This document shows positions 1-6,824 of a DNA stretch of 39,258 bases, piece by piece. Origin of the DNA: a virus; IMG/VR virus record IMGVR_UViG_3300002144_000797, positions 1 through 39,258 of that record. The stretch is one strand, 5' to 3'. Under the pieces are notes generated by a model, which saw only the letters and a list, made by a program, of their open reading frames with translations, had not been told where the DNA came from and searched no databases. Position numbers and translations under genes: made by a program. Numbering within the stretch: the stretch's first letter is position 1; each line of letters opens with the position of its first letter.

Positions 1-226
1 CTGCTCTGTCTTTATTTTTAGCATCTATTGCTCCTGTTTCAGGGTCTAAGAATGAAATGTATCCTTGATTAGCGATTCGTTTTGCAGATTGAGGCTCATC
101 ATAGTGATTATTTAATGCTACTCCTAAACTTTCAGGATATCCATCATAATGGTTATATGTTGAAGTTAAAATTTGATTACCAGCTGCGTCTGTTTCAATT
201 ATACCTACTAATGCTCTTGTTGCCAT
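1..226 (-). CDS. Conserved phage protein of unknown function (3' end cut by window)
   Basis: The gene starts with ATG at 224-226, reads open to the window edge, and gives about 75 residues beginning MATRALVGIIETDAAG and continuing with STYNHYDGYPESLG and an IANQGYISFLDPETG stretch. From memory, the 'MATRA.iG....YnHyDGYPe.lG' pattern recurs in small T4-like and marine phage proteins, so I call it a conserved phage protein; no function is known to me. It is the last gene of the unit beginning at 846, after a 33-nt gap from the 140-residue gene. That gap holds an AATATTTATTG stretch. The 3' end is missing because of the window, not because the gene is damaged. Confidence 0.75.
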   Translation of the reverse strand, partial: MATRALVGIIETDAAGNQILTSTYNHYDGYPESLGVALNNHYDEPQSAKRIANQGYISFLDPETGAIDAKNKDRA

Positions 227-259
227 TTTTTACTTTGTTTAATTATATATCAATAAATA

Positions 260-682
260 TTAAAGAGAATACTTAGATGCATAGGATTTTACAAAACTAT
301 TACCTACACCACATTCTAATATAACTGCTGTTTCAGGTATTCCTACTAGTTTGGGGGCTGATAGTATATAGTCAATATTTTCATTATAATATACTTTGAT
401 TTTAGTTTGGGCATTTGAACGATTTGAAGTTTTAAATACTATAACTACAGGTTGTTTAGCATATGCCTTACCTTTTTCAGGTTTAATTTTAGGAAAAACC
501 TGCCCTCTAGGGTAAGTTATCTCAGTTTTATAAGGGCCACTTTGTGATTTATCAATGTCATAATGCCAAACTTGTTTACAACCTATTTCAGGTTTAGTTG
601 GTACATCATAAAACTCATAAGTCCATTTTGTTGGTTTAACAAATGGGGTCTCTGTTGGTCTACCTCTACGTTCTATTGACAT
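260..682 (-). CDS. Hypothetical phage protein, 140 residues
   Basis: I do not recognise this family. The protein starts MSIERRGRPTETPF, has no transmembrane segment or signal peptide, and is rich in aromatic and charged residues (KWTYEFYDVP, KQVWHYDIDK), suggesting a small soluble beta-rich domain. The start ATG overlaps the end of the preceding 57-residue gene by 10 nt, so the two are probably translationally coupled. The next gene downstream is the MATRALVG protein. Function unknown. Confidence 0.7.
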   Translation of the reverse strand: MSIERRGRPTETPFVKPTKWTYEFYDVPTKPEIGCKQVWHYDIDKSQSGPYKTEITYPRGQVFPKIKPEKGKAYAKQPVVIVFKTSNRSNAQTKIKVYYNENIDYILSAPKLVGIPETAVILECGVGNSFVKSYASKYSL

Positions 683-846
683 ATTCTAATGTTTGGGTTA
701 ATCATTACTCTATATGTCCCGTTTTTAGCAATAGATCCTTGGTATCTAGTGTTTAATTTAAGCAATTCCTGCTTATACTTAGGGTTTAATAGTAGACGAT
801 CAATTACATCTTGTACTATTTCTTTTCTTTCTTCAAAAACATCCAT
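673..846 (-). CDS. Small hypothetical phage protein, 57 residues
   Basis: Reading the minus strand gives an intact 57-residue frame beginning MDVFEERKEIVQDVIDR and ending NPNIRICQ, with a predicted amphipathic helix over the first 35 residues. Its ATG at 844-846 sits in the typical AAAAGTTATG context and 25 nt downstream of a copy of the GTTCGTATATT promoter-like element (871-882), which supports it as a real first gene of a unit. The stop overlaps the start region of the 140-residue gene by 10 nt. No recognisable domain. Confidence 0.7.
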   Translation of the reverse strand: MDVFEERKEIVQDVIDRLLLNPKYKQELLKLNTRYQGSIAKNGTYRVMINPNIRICQ

Positions 847-861
847 AACTTTTATTTTTTC

Positions 862-882
862 TTATACCGTAAATATACGAAC
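862..882 (-). promoter_or_regulatory. Promoter-like element (GTTCGTATATTTACGG)
   Basis: The minus strand reads GTTCGTATATTTACGGTATAA, ending about 16 nt before the ATG at 846, and lies in the 66-nt gap after the stop of the gene at 913. The same 11-base core at the same spacing occurs before the genes starting at 1923, 5624, 31224 and 38502, and at 44 nt before 23637. Promoter function is inferred from recurrence and position; the TATATTT core could act as the -10/-7 element. Confidence 0.65.
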
Positions 883-912
883 GCTTCCTCGCTCCTCCAA
901 ATCTATCTTCGA

Positions 913-1467
913 TTATTTTTTATCCCAAATTAAATTATATAATTCTTGAAAGTTTATTATTTTTGATTTAATAAACTCTAATTTTTTTCTATGACCCCCA
1001 GCATTTGTAATTTTATGATTAGGGTTAAAAATTTTATGTGTCCATCTTATTCCCCCATTGTTAGTTATCCATTTTTCTTTTAATGCTTTTTGTATATCTG
1101 GTTTAGTGAAAATTACAAATTTATCTTCATCTAAATAATTATTAAATGCTGTTGGGGTGTAATGTATAATATAATCCCAATCCTTTTTTTGTAAAAATGA
1201 AGCAAATCCAACGGTTTTTCCTAAATCTGTAGCTTGATTCACATTACATTTTAATTCTAATTTAACACCGTTAGCAACAATGTCATGATCATCTACTTTA
1301 TCACCTACAAAATCTCCATTTAAACTTTCAGATAATTCTTTTTGGTTAAGAATATTAATTAAATTTTTACCTTCACTTCCTAGTGCTATAATAGTATCAA
1401 GTAAATCATTTTTAGATAAATGATGATAGTGTTCTCTAATTGATTTATTATCCCAAATCTGTTTCAT
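913..1467 (-). CDS. Putative PD-(D/E)XK-type nuclease, 184 residues
   Basis: The protein carries a D62-x8-E71-x-K73 pattern (DHDIVANG followed by KLELKC) inside a predicted beta-hairpin, which is the usual active-site layout of restriction-endonuclease-fold nucleases. A helical segment precedes it (SKNDLLDTIIALGSEGK) and a W-T-x3-GG-x-RW stretch follows. The fold assignment rests on this motif only, so it is tentative; a homing or repair nuclease would be the likely role. It starts in an AAAAGTTATG context 9 nt after the SWIM-type gene, with which it forms a two-gene unit under the element at 1949-1960. Confidence 0.55.
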   Translation of the reverse strand: MKQIWDNKSIREHYHHLSKNDLLDTIIALGSEGKNLINILNQKELSESLNGDFVGDKVDDHDIVANGVKLELKCNVNQATDLGKTVGFASFLQKKDWDYIIHYTPTAFNNYLDEDKFVIFTKPDIQKALKEKWITNNGGIRWTHKIFNPNHKITNAGGHRKKLEFIKSKIINFQELYNLIWDKK

Positions 1468-1476
1468 AACTTTTAT

Positions 1477-1923
1477 TTATTTTAAATTTAATTGTTTTTT
1501 AACATCTTTCATATGGCGACATTGTCTATCCTTTGCTCTCCACTTTCCAGAACACGTACAATCTACTTTATTATCTTTTACAATAACTTTATAGAAGTGA
1601 CCTGGGTCGCTTTTAGATTCAAATTGAAATTCTTGTTTTTCAACACTCACTTTTTTAGGTTTTGGTTTAACCCAATTAATATCTTCTAATGTTGTTTCAG
1701 GTAATACCTTTTGCCATGTAGGTGTAATAAACTTTTGACCATCTGTACCTGTAAATAAACTAGGAGGTAGAATTGGGTGTTCGTAAGTGTATCTAAATAC
1801 TTCTACATTAACGAAGGGACCAAAATTTTTAGGATTAAATTTAAATCCCTCACCATTGGGGCGATAAATGATACGGTGTCTTAGATTACCGTATTTATTT
1901 GTATTTGTAAACTTGTATAACAT
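1477..1923 (-). CDS. SWIM zinc-finger protein, 148 residues
   Basis: The C-terminus has C122-x-C124-x10-C135-x-H137 (DCTCSGKWRAKDRQCRH), the CxCx(n)CxH signature of SWIM zinc fingers, which bind DNA or protein partners. The N-terminal 100 residues have no motif I recognise. It is the first gene of a two-gene unit with the putative nuclease at 913-1467, so a joint role in DNA recognition and cleavage is possible but unproven. The start is 26 nt downstream of the promoter-like element. Confidence 0.7.
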   Translation of the reverse strand: MLYKFTNTNKYGNLRHRIIYRPNGEGFKFNPKNFGPFVNVEVFRYTYEHPILPPSLFTGTDGQKFITPTWQKVLPETTLEDINWVKPKPKKVSVEKQEFQFESKSDPGHFYKVIVKDNKVDCTCSGKWRAKDRQCRHMKDVKKQLNLK

Positions 1924-1948
1924 ATAGAACCTTTATTTATTTATACCT

Positions 1949-1960
1949 AAATATACGAAC
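1949..1960 (-). promoter_or_regulatory. Promoter-like element before the SWIM gene
   Basis: Minus strand GTTCGTATATTT followed by AGGTATAAATAAATAAAGG, 26 nt upstream of the ATG at 1923. A perfect inverted repeat (1961-1983) abuts it on the upstream side. Confidence 0.65.
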
Positions 1961-1983
1961 AATATTTGGGGGAACCAAATATT
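1961..1983 (-). terminator. Perfect 9-bp inverted repeat, possible terminator
   Basis: AATATTTGG, a 5-nt loop, then CCAAATATT form a perfect 9-bp stem directly after the end of the frameshifted small gene (1986) and directly before the promoter-like element. There is no long U tract, so it is either a weak intrinsic terminator for the BspA unit or an operator-like part of the downstream promoter. Confidence 0.5.
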
Positions 1984-1985
1984 TA

Positions 1986-2122
1986 CTATGAAATAGTTAA
2001 AGTAACTCCACCTGTTGATCTTAAAAATGAAGAACTTATGGCTACATCCGCGGTTGGAGTAAATGTATATGAACCCTTGGTGTACCTGCTCCGTATAATT
2101 GATTTGATGTATATGATGCCAT
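1986..2122 (-). pseudogene. Frameshifted small virion-type gene
   Basis: From the ATG at 2120-2122 the frame reads MASYTSNQLYGAGTP and then leaves sense, stopping at 2042. Moving to the -1 frame near 2075 restores a sensible tail: GSYTFTPTADVAISSSFLRS ending in a TGGVTLTIS stretch, with a stop at 1986-1988. Together these would give about 45 residues. Similar short Ser/Thr-rich proteins seem to accompany structural genes in Bacteroidota phages (from memory). It follows the DUF285 gene by 23 nt. A one-base indel, decay, a sequencing error or programmed -1 frameshifting would all fit; the region (CCAAGGGTT) is not a canonical X XXY YYZ heptamer. Confidence 0.55.
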
Positions 2123-2145
2123 TTTATTTTATTTTATTATAAATA

Positions 2146-3288
2146 TTATGCTTGTCCACCATCTGTAACTGTCCAAGGTGTTGATACTATTGTTGCTCTA
2201 GCAGTTGCTGCAGCACCCGCACTATATTGTGTATCTCCTGCATCAAATAAAACATTTGCATTTAATGTTTGAGAAGACATTGAAATTAGTAGCGTACTAT
2301 AATTAGCAACTGACATAGCTGTTGATGTGTCTATTCCTCCTGATACTATTCCAAGGAATCTTTGAGCAGAATAAAAAGTACCAAATCTCTCGTTTGGTAC
2401 AACACTACTGAAATCAAAATTACTAATATCTTGATTGAAAGATTCTGCACCATTAAACATGAATGACATATCAGTTACATTACTTGTATCCCAACTACTT
2501 AATGGTTGATTAAATATTCCACCATCAATTTGACAATTAAACATTTCACTCATAGTAGTAACTTTACTTACATCCCAATTATTTAATGGTTGGTTATAAG
2601 CTGGGGTTGTTTCAAAAACGCCTGACATATTAGTTACATTACTAGTATCCCAACCATTTATATTTATATTAAATAATTCACAACCACTAAACATGAAAGC
2701 TATGTTAGTTGCATTACTCACATTCCAACTATCTACACCAACTCCAACAAAGTTACTAGCCTGAGTGAACATCCCATTAAAATTTGTAGATTTACTTACA
2801 TCCCAACCACTAAGAGATACTCCGGCATTATTGTATGCCTGACATTCAAAAAACATAAATTGGAAATCCGTCCCATTACTTACATTCCAACCACTAAGAT
2901 CTCTATTAAATTGAGAGTAGGTTGTTTGATAATTGGCCGAGAAATCATAAAATGGATTTTCTCCACCCACTATAAAAGCAAAACTTGTTACATTACTAAC
3001 ATCCCATTCTTCTATAATACCATACCTTAATTCAGCTGATTCCTGATTTGTATACCATTGGACCATTGCTTTTTGCAATTGAACAGTACTAGTAAATACT
3101 TTACTAAACCCACCACCAGATGACTGTTGACGGAGAAATGCCTGTTGTTGCATTTGAAATGTTACAAAATTTTCAAATAATAAAAGTTCTTTTTTATACT
3201 TACTTGTTAACTCGTTAATAGATAACTTTTGGTTATCATTTCTTTTACTAAAATTTTGCCAATTTCCGGGGTGATTTCGTTGTACCAT
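2146..3288 (-). CDS. BspA-like DUF285 repeat surface protein, 380 residues
   Basis: Residues about 95-300 contain seven or eight degenerate repeats of the type W-(D/N)-(V/T)-S-(N/K)-x-T-x2-x2-F (WDVSNVTSFAF, WNVSNATNIAFMF, WDTSNVTDMSFMF and others), diagnostic of the BspA/DUF285 (PF03382) family of surface and adhesion proteins. Residues 61-94 match the usual lead-in ending in YG-I-x2-WDVS, and the tail resembles the A-A-x-A-R...W-T-V-T-D-G-G ending seen in flavobacterial members. The first 55 residues are Gln/Lys-rich and helical and lack a signal peptide, which fits a virion protein (tail fibre or receptor-binding accessory) better than a secreted one. Upstream lies AATATTTATAATAAAATG rather than the GTTCGTATATT element, perhaps indicating late expression. 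Confidence 0.85.
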   Translation of the reverse strand: MVQRNHPGNWQNFSKRNDNQKLSINELTSKYKKELLLFENFVTFQMQQQAFLRQQSSGGGFSKVFTSTVQLQKAMVQWYTNQESAELRYGIIEEWDVSNVTSFAFIVGGENPFYDFSANYQTTYSQFNRDLSGWNVSNGTDFQFMFFECQAYNNAGVSLSGWDVSKSTNFNGMFTQASNFVGVGVDSWNVSNATNIAFMFSGCELFNININGWDTSNVTNMSGVFETTPAYNQPLNNWDVSKVTTMSEMFNCQIDGGIFNQPLSSWDTSNVTDMSFMFNGAESFNQDISNFDFSSVVPNERFGTFYSAQRFLGIVSGGIDTSTAMSVANYSTLLISMSSQTLNANVLFDAGDTQYSAGAAATARATIVSTPWTVTDGGQA

Positions 3289-3318
3289 TTTATTATAAAT
3301 ATTAAATAATGCTATCTT

Positions 3319-4020
3319 TTAAAAATCTAATAAATCTTTTCTATATTTTTGAGGATCAAAGTAAGAATGGTATATATTACCTTCTTGGGGGGATTGAAAG
3401 TTAACCCAATTATGCCTATTATTACCTACCCACAACTCACATCCCATTCTGTTATCACGTTCTTTCATACTTGGTAAAGTATTTAAATATAATGTTTTAC
3501 CCCACCAAAAATTTCCGGCATAATAAAAATTATAAAATTCTCCGTTTTCAACATATAGGGCACCACACACATCAACATTTGGGTTTTGTAGGGTTTCAAT
3601 ACATTCTTCCCATAACTCAATATTAAAATATTCTAAAATATGTCTCCATGATTCAATATTTTTATATTTTATTTCCTTATCATCCTTGTGATTTTGGAGT
3701 GAAGTAATACCCTTAGTATGATAATATAAAGTGTGGGCATCTGGATAATTTTTACAAACTTCTTGTAGAAGAATCATTGTTTGACGTTCACCGTCATTTA
3801 TAGGGTGGATTACAATTTTTATTTTTGATTCAGGATCAAAAGATTTTACTAAATCAATAAATTTGTATAATTGGAATTGGTCGTGAGCATACACCCCATA
3901 ATAAATTTCAGTAGCACTTTTATATAAACCACTATTTACTAATTTATGTAATTGTTCTTCTACAATTTCATACCAGTTATGGTTAACATAATTATGGCAA
4001 AATATTAATATAGGTTTCAT
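3319..4020 (-). CDS. Glycosyltransferase-like protein, 233 residues
   Basis: The sequence shows a pattern I associate with a small family of glycan-synthesis proteins: LYYHTKGITS at about 98-107, then W-R-x2-L-x-YFNI-x-LW, a NVDVCGALYVE stretch, and YAGNFWWGK at about 167-175. There is no signal peptide; the protein begins MKPILIFCHNYVNHNW. Donor and acceptor cannot be read from sequence. Its start overlaps the stop of the sugar-kinase gene by 4 nt (ATGA), so the two are coupled and probably act on the same sugar pathway. The family assignment is from memory of the motifs. Confidence 0.6.
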   Translation of the reverse strand: MKPILIFCHNYVNHNWYEIVEEQLHKLVNSGLYKSATEIYYGVYAHDQFQLYKFIDLVKSFDPESKIKIVIHPINDGERQTMILLQEVCKNYPDAHTLYYHTKGITSLQNHKDDKEIKYKNIESWRHILEYFNIELWEECIETLQNPNVDVCGALYVENGEFYNFYYAGNFWWGKTLYLNTLPSMKERDNRMGCELWVGNNRHNWVNFQSPQEGNIYHSYFDPQKYRKDLLDF

Positions 4021-4754
4021 ATTGGGGTTACTACACCACGTTTACTTACTACTTCTGATGATTTCTGGTTGGCTTGCATTATTGATACTCCAACATTACC
4101 AGTTGAAAAATATGTTATTATAAATGATGATGTGAATGTATCTCCAGCACCACTTACATCAATTGTTTCTTGTGGTTTTGGAGATGGATAATGGGAATCT
4201 TTAAATGAAGCACCCTTTGCACCTAAAGTAATAATAATATTTTCAGGGTTTAAATGAGTATTGTTTTTATATTCATTTTCATTTAATTTAATGAAAGTAA
4301 AATCCTTAATAATATCATCTGTAAGTTTTCGTTTGCTATCTAAGATTGATAGTTTGGATTTAGCTGCTATTACTTTTAAATCTCCATCAGATAAAAACCC
4401 TTTATTATAGTCACTTACTATAACAATATCTGCAGATATAATCATTGAATTTGTTGTTGAGGTCCATTCAAATGGTTTGATATTATCTTCACCTCTATCC
4501 ACACGTAAAAACATATGGTTGGATTTAGATTCAACATATCTAGTTTTTGTAATATCCCCCTCCTGAACTAAATACATAATATTAGATTCGGGTGCAAGTG
4601 CTTTAACATTAGCTGCCGTATTACCCGCCATACCAGCGTTTTTAATCGTTTTAATTGGGTTTAACACAGGAACAGGTGCTTCAGGTGATAAACGATTTAT
4701 ATCACAATAAATAAATTCATCAACACAAATTTCTCCTATTACTAGTACTTTCAT
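4017..4754 (-). CDS. PfkB-family sugar kinase, HldE/RfaE kinase-domain-like
   Basis: The protein is a ribokinase/PfkB fold kinase: RLSPEAPVPV at 21-30 is typical of the heptose-7-phosphate kinase domain of HldE, GMAGNTAANV at 41-50 matches the GGAxNVA motif, VSDYNKGF at 113-120 is conserved in HldE, and DVSGAGDTF at 199-207 is the PfkB signature with the catalytic Asp205. At 245 residues it is shorter than the roughly 310-residue HldE kinase domain, with losses in the middle, and the nucleotidyltransferase domain is absent. It would phosphorylate a heptose or related sugar for nucleotide-sugar synthesis. It is coupled to the glycosyltransferase-like gene downstream. Substrate is inferred. Confidence 0.8.
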   Translation of the reverse strand: MKVLVIGEICVDEFIYCDINRLSPEAPVPVLNPIKTIKNAGMAGNTAANVKALAPESNIMYLVQEGDITKTRYVESKSNHMFLRVDRGEDNIKPFEWTSTTNSMIISADIVIVSDYNKGFLSDGDLKVIAAKSKLSILDSKRKLTDDIIKDFTFIKLNENEYKNNTHLNPENIIITLGAKGASFKDSHYPSPKPQETIDVSGAGDTFTSSFIITYFSTGNVGVSIMQANQKSSEVVSKRGVVTPI

Positions 4755-4893
4755 TTTTCTTTTTTAAGTATAAATCTAAAGATAATGCCGCGCATAATAT
4801 TTTTAATTCTTCCCAATTATGAATAGCAAGTTCAACTAAAACCTCATCTGGGAGATATAGTAAAAAATCAGATTCTAAACTACTTCCCTTCAT
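4720..4893 (-). CDS. Small hypothetical protein, 57 residues
   Basis: An intact frame begins MKGSSLESDFLLYLPDEVL and ends RRNLC. It overlaps the preceding 47-residue gene by 14 nt and runs 35 nt into the kinase gene in another frame. The composition is sensible (acidic and hydrophobic helix followed by a Lys-rich tail), but I recognise no family. The overlap with neighbours on both sides is in keeping with this genome's packing. It fills most of a stretch otherwise without a gene. Confidence 0.5.
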   Translation of the reverse strand: MKGSSLESDFLLYLPDEVLVELAIHNWEELKILCAALSLDLYLKKKNESTSNRRNLC

Positions 4894-5023
4894 AGGAACT
4901 GTAGTTGGGTTGGGATGTTGGTTTTTTCTTACTAGCAGCTTTAAAATTTGGGTATTTTAATTTAGCCCACTGATGCCATTCTTGAAGTGCTTCGTAAGTT
5001 TGTTTTGATGAATTTACACTCAT
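4880..5023 (-). CDS. Small hypothetical protein, 47 residues
   Basis: The frame begins MSVNSSKQTYEALQEWHQW, continues with AKLKYPNFKAASKKKPT and stops at 4880-4882. It lies 34 nt after the glucosaminidase gene, with an A-rich leader CTAAAAAAATG. The protein is Lys/aromatic-rich and presumably soluble. No family recognised. Its position in the same unit as the glucosaminidase and sugar kinase is the only clue to role. Confidence 0.55.
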   Translation of the reverse strand: MSVNSSKQTYEALQEWHQWAKLKYPNFKAASKKKPTSQPNYSSYEGK

Positions 5024-5057
5024 TTTTTTAGTATTTTAATTATTATTTAATTGATTT

Positions 5058-5624
5058 TTATTTAAACAAATCCTTTAGATGTTCTTTATTTACTACTCCT
5101 TTAACAACATTTACATAATTTGGGTCTTCAGCGTAATTTTTATCTAAATAAGCATAATATTCAGCTTCAGTTCTAAGACCACCTAAATATCTACATTGGT
5201 AGAAGGCGTAATCATAGATACTTTCCATCCATGTATCATAATAAGCATGGTTATTTTGAGTCCCTACTGCGGTGTTAATACGAACCATAGCTTCTCTCAT
5301 ACCAAATAAATTATGGTTTTCTTTAAATATTTTACTATTCCAATGTCCAGTTTCAATAATAGATTGAGCCATAACAATGTGAGGTTGTTTAATATTTAAT
5401 CGTTTAAGTTCCTCAACAAATTTCTCCTTAGTAAATTTGTTTTTTTCAGCTTGAACATTTAAAACAATTAATTCCTTTTCAAATGTCTCTAATAATTGAA
5501 ATTTAACATAACGTCCACCTATAAATGAACTCAAAATTAGGATAGTAACTATAGCAATTGAATAAAATAATCGTTTCCAATTTTTCTTCCATACTAACTC
5601 ATTTTTGTCGAATTTGTAAAACAT
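5058..5624 (-). CDS. Membrane-anchored endo-beta-N-acetylglucosaminidase (GH73/Bax-like)
   Basis: One transmembrane segment at about 19-36 follows a Lys/Trp-rich cytoplasmic N-terminus, and residues about 65-188 resemble the glucosaminidase domain (PF01832) of FlgJ and Bax: MAQSIIETGHWNSKIF with the predicted catalytic Glu91, then NHNLFGMR, and a YDTWMESIYDYAFY stretch. Such enzymes cleave the glycan strand of peptidoglycan. An N-terminal uncleaved anchor suggests delivery across the host inner membrane, like a signal-anchor endolysin, or a role on the periplasmic face. It is the first gene after the promoter-like element at 5649-5660, with start context AAAAGTTATG. Confidence 0.8.
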   Translation of the reverse strand: MFYKFDKNELVWKKNWKRLFYSIAIVTILILSSFIGGRYVKFQLLETFEKELIVLNVQAEKNKFTKEKFVEELKRLNIKQPHIVMAQSIIETGHWNSKIFKENHNLFGMREAMVRINTAVGTQNNHAYYDTWMESIYDYAFYQCRYLGGLRTEAEYYAYLDKNYAEDPNYVNVVKGVVNKEHLKDLFK

Positions 5625-5648
5625 AACTTTTATTTATTTAATTTACGG

Positions 5649-5660
5649 AAATATACGAAC
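5649..5660 (-). promoter_or_regulatory. Promoter-like element before the glucosaminidase gene
   Basis: Minus strand GTTCGTATATTTCCGTAAAT, 25 nt upstream of the ATG at 5624 and about 20 nt after the stop of the previous gene. Only a weak inverted repeat (CCC...GGG) lies upstream in this copy. Confidence 0.65.
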
Positions 5661-5680
5661 CCTATTTATGGGAGCCAAGT

Positions 5681-5983
5681 TTATTTTGGTTTTTTTAAAT
5701 AATTAATAGCCTCAAGTATTTTACTACAAGACTCATAATCCTCATTTGCTACATGGATTTCTAAATTTTTCTCTAAACTTTCTAACATATCACCCCTCTG
5801 TACTGTAATATCATAAATTGTTTGTTCTTCTAAAACTTGAATAGCTAGTATTGGGATATTTTTTCTTTTACCTTTAAGGTTTTTTAAAATTACTTTTGTG
5901 ATAGCTGAGCTAATTTCAAAGTTTTTATCCTTCATCATTTGTTCAAAATCTTCTTGCGTATTAACTGTTATCATATGTGCCAT
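5681..5983 (-). CDS. Conserved phage hypothetical protein, 100 residues
   Basis: A small, mostly helical soluble protein beginning MAHMITVNTQEDFEQMMKD, with a Lys-rich KNLKGKRKNIPILAI centre and a C-terminal helix (YESCSKILEAINYLK). It resembles small hypothetical proteins of T4-like phages in layout, but no function is known to me. An internal Met at position 4 could be the actual start. It ends a unit; the next element downstream is the promoter before the glucosaminidase gene. Confidence 0.65.
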   Translation of the reverse strand: MAHMITVNTQEDFEQMMKDKNFEISSAITKVILKNLKGKRKNIPILAIQVLEEQTIYDITVQRGDMLESLEKNLEIHVANEDYESCSKILEAINYLKKPK

Positions 5984-6012
5984 GTTGTATGTTGGTTTTC
6001 AATTAAGTATTG

Positions 6013-6189
6013 TTAAAATAAGTCTAAAAAGTCATCCTTGATTTTTTTACCTCGTAACTTTTCTATTTTATCCTGTTCATCTAACATTTTAGTTGCTAAT
6101 CTTTCAAGATGTTTTGATTTAGTTAATTCATAATCTTTAGTAATACTATCATGACGTTTACGTTTTTTTAAAAGTGGTGTTTTTTTCAT
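6013..6189 (-). CDS. Small basic phage protein, 58 residues
   Basis: An intact frame begins MKKTPLLKKRKRHDSITKD and ends in a DDFLDLF stretch. The N-terminal third is strongly basic, the middle is helical with alternating Lys and Glu, and the tail is acidic. Its ATG overlaps the stop of the HTH/HNH gene by 4 nt (ATGA), a strong sign of a real coupled gene. Function unknown; nucleic-acid binding is possible from the basic N-terminus. Confidence 0.65.
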   Translation of the reverse strand: MKKTPLLKKRKRHDSITKDYELTKSKHLERLATKMLDEQDKIEKLRGKKIKDDFLDLF

Positions 6190-6818
6190 AATCTTGCTAC
6201 TATATCATAATCATCAGAGTCTGGTATATCTAATCCTAATTCTGATAATCGTTTCAAATGGTAATCATCTACCTCCCAAGTAACTAATCCCTCATTTACA
6301 GGTTTATAATCTTCAATCCCTTGTACCTGTTTATCACTAAATATATCTCCAACTGTTAAAAAGTAATGGTTATAACAAAGGAATTCAATGTTTTCTTTTC
6401 TATAATTTTTTTTATTTTTATCTTTAAAATGTAATAAAAGAGGTATTTTATAATCTAATACTCTCCGTTCATTAAACTTACAATTAGAGCATTCTTCTAA
6501 TAAATAACCTTCAGTTACTAGTCTATATTTAATTTTTTCTGGGTTGAATGATGATACATCAACTCTACCTTCTATAATATCTAATAAAGCTGGTTCTTTA
6601 CCCGAATTACTTAAAAACTTAGGAATACCTTTACCAGATTGGTTTAAATGCTGGGCAAATAGATTTTCATATCCTTCCTCGGTTGCATCATAGTTTTTTG
6701 CCCATTTTTTATAGTGAATATAAGATACATTTAACCACCTAGCAGCCGCCCTATTTGATAGGGTTTGGGACATAGCTCCTAATATTTGTTCTTTGCTTAA
6801 TGGTTTTGCTAATGGCAT
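6186..6818 (-). CDS. HTH plus degenerate HNH-type protein, 210 residues
   Basis: Residues about 8-42 form a helix-turn-helix (SNRAAARWLNVSYIHYKKW). Residues 110-152 carry a CxxC (C110, C113), then LLLH130, a K-E-N143 and an LCYNH151 stretch, which line up with HNH nucleases (LxLxH, ENL, LCPNCH) although the last CxxC has become CxxH. It could be a homing-type endonuclease or a DNA-binding regulator that lost cleavage. Overlaps the next gene by 4 nt. The HNH match is by pattern, so the catalytic claim is tentative. Confidence 0.6.
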   Translation of the reverse strand: MPLAKPLSKEQILGAMSQTLSNRAAARWLNVSYIHYKKWAKNYDATEEGYENLFAQHLNQSGKGIPKFLSNSGKEPALLDIIEGRVDVSSFNPEKIKYRLVTEGYLLEECSNCKFNERRVLDYKIPLLLHFKDKNKKNYRKENIEFLCYNHYFLTVGDIFSDKQVQGIEDYKPVNEGLVTWEVDDYHLKRLSELGLDIPDSDDYDIVARL

Positions 6819-6824
6819 TTTTTT

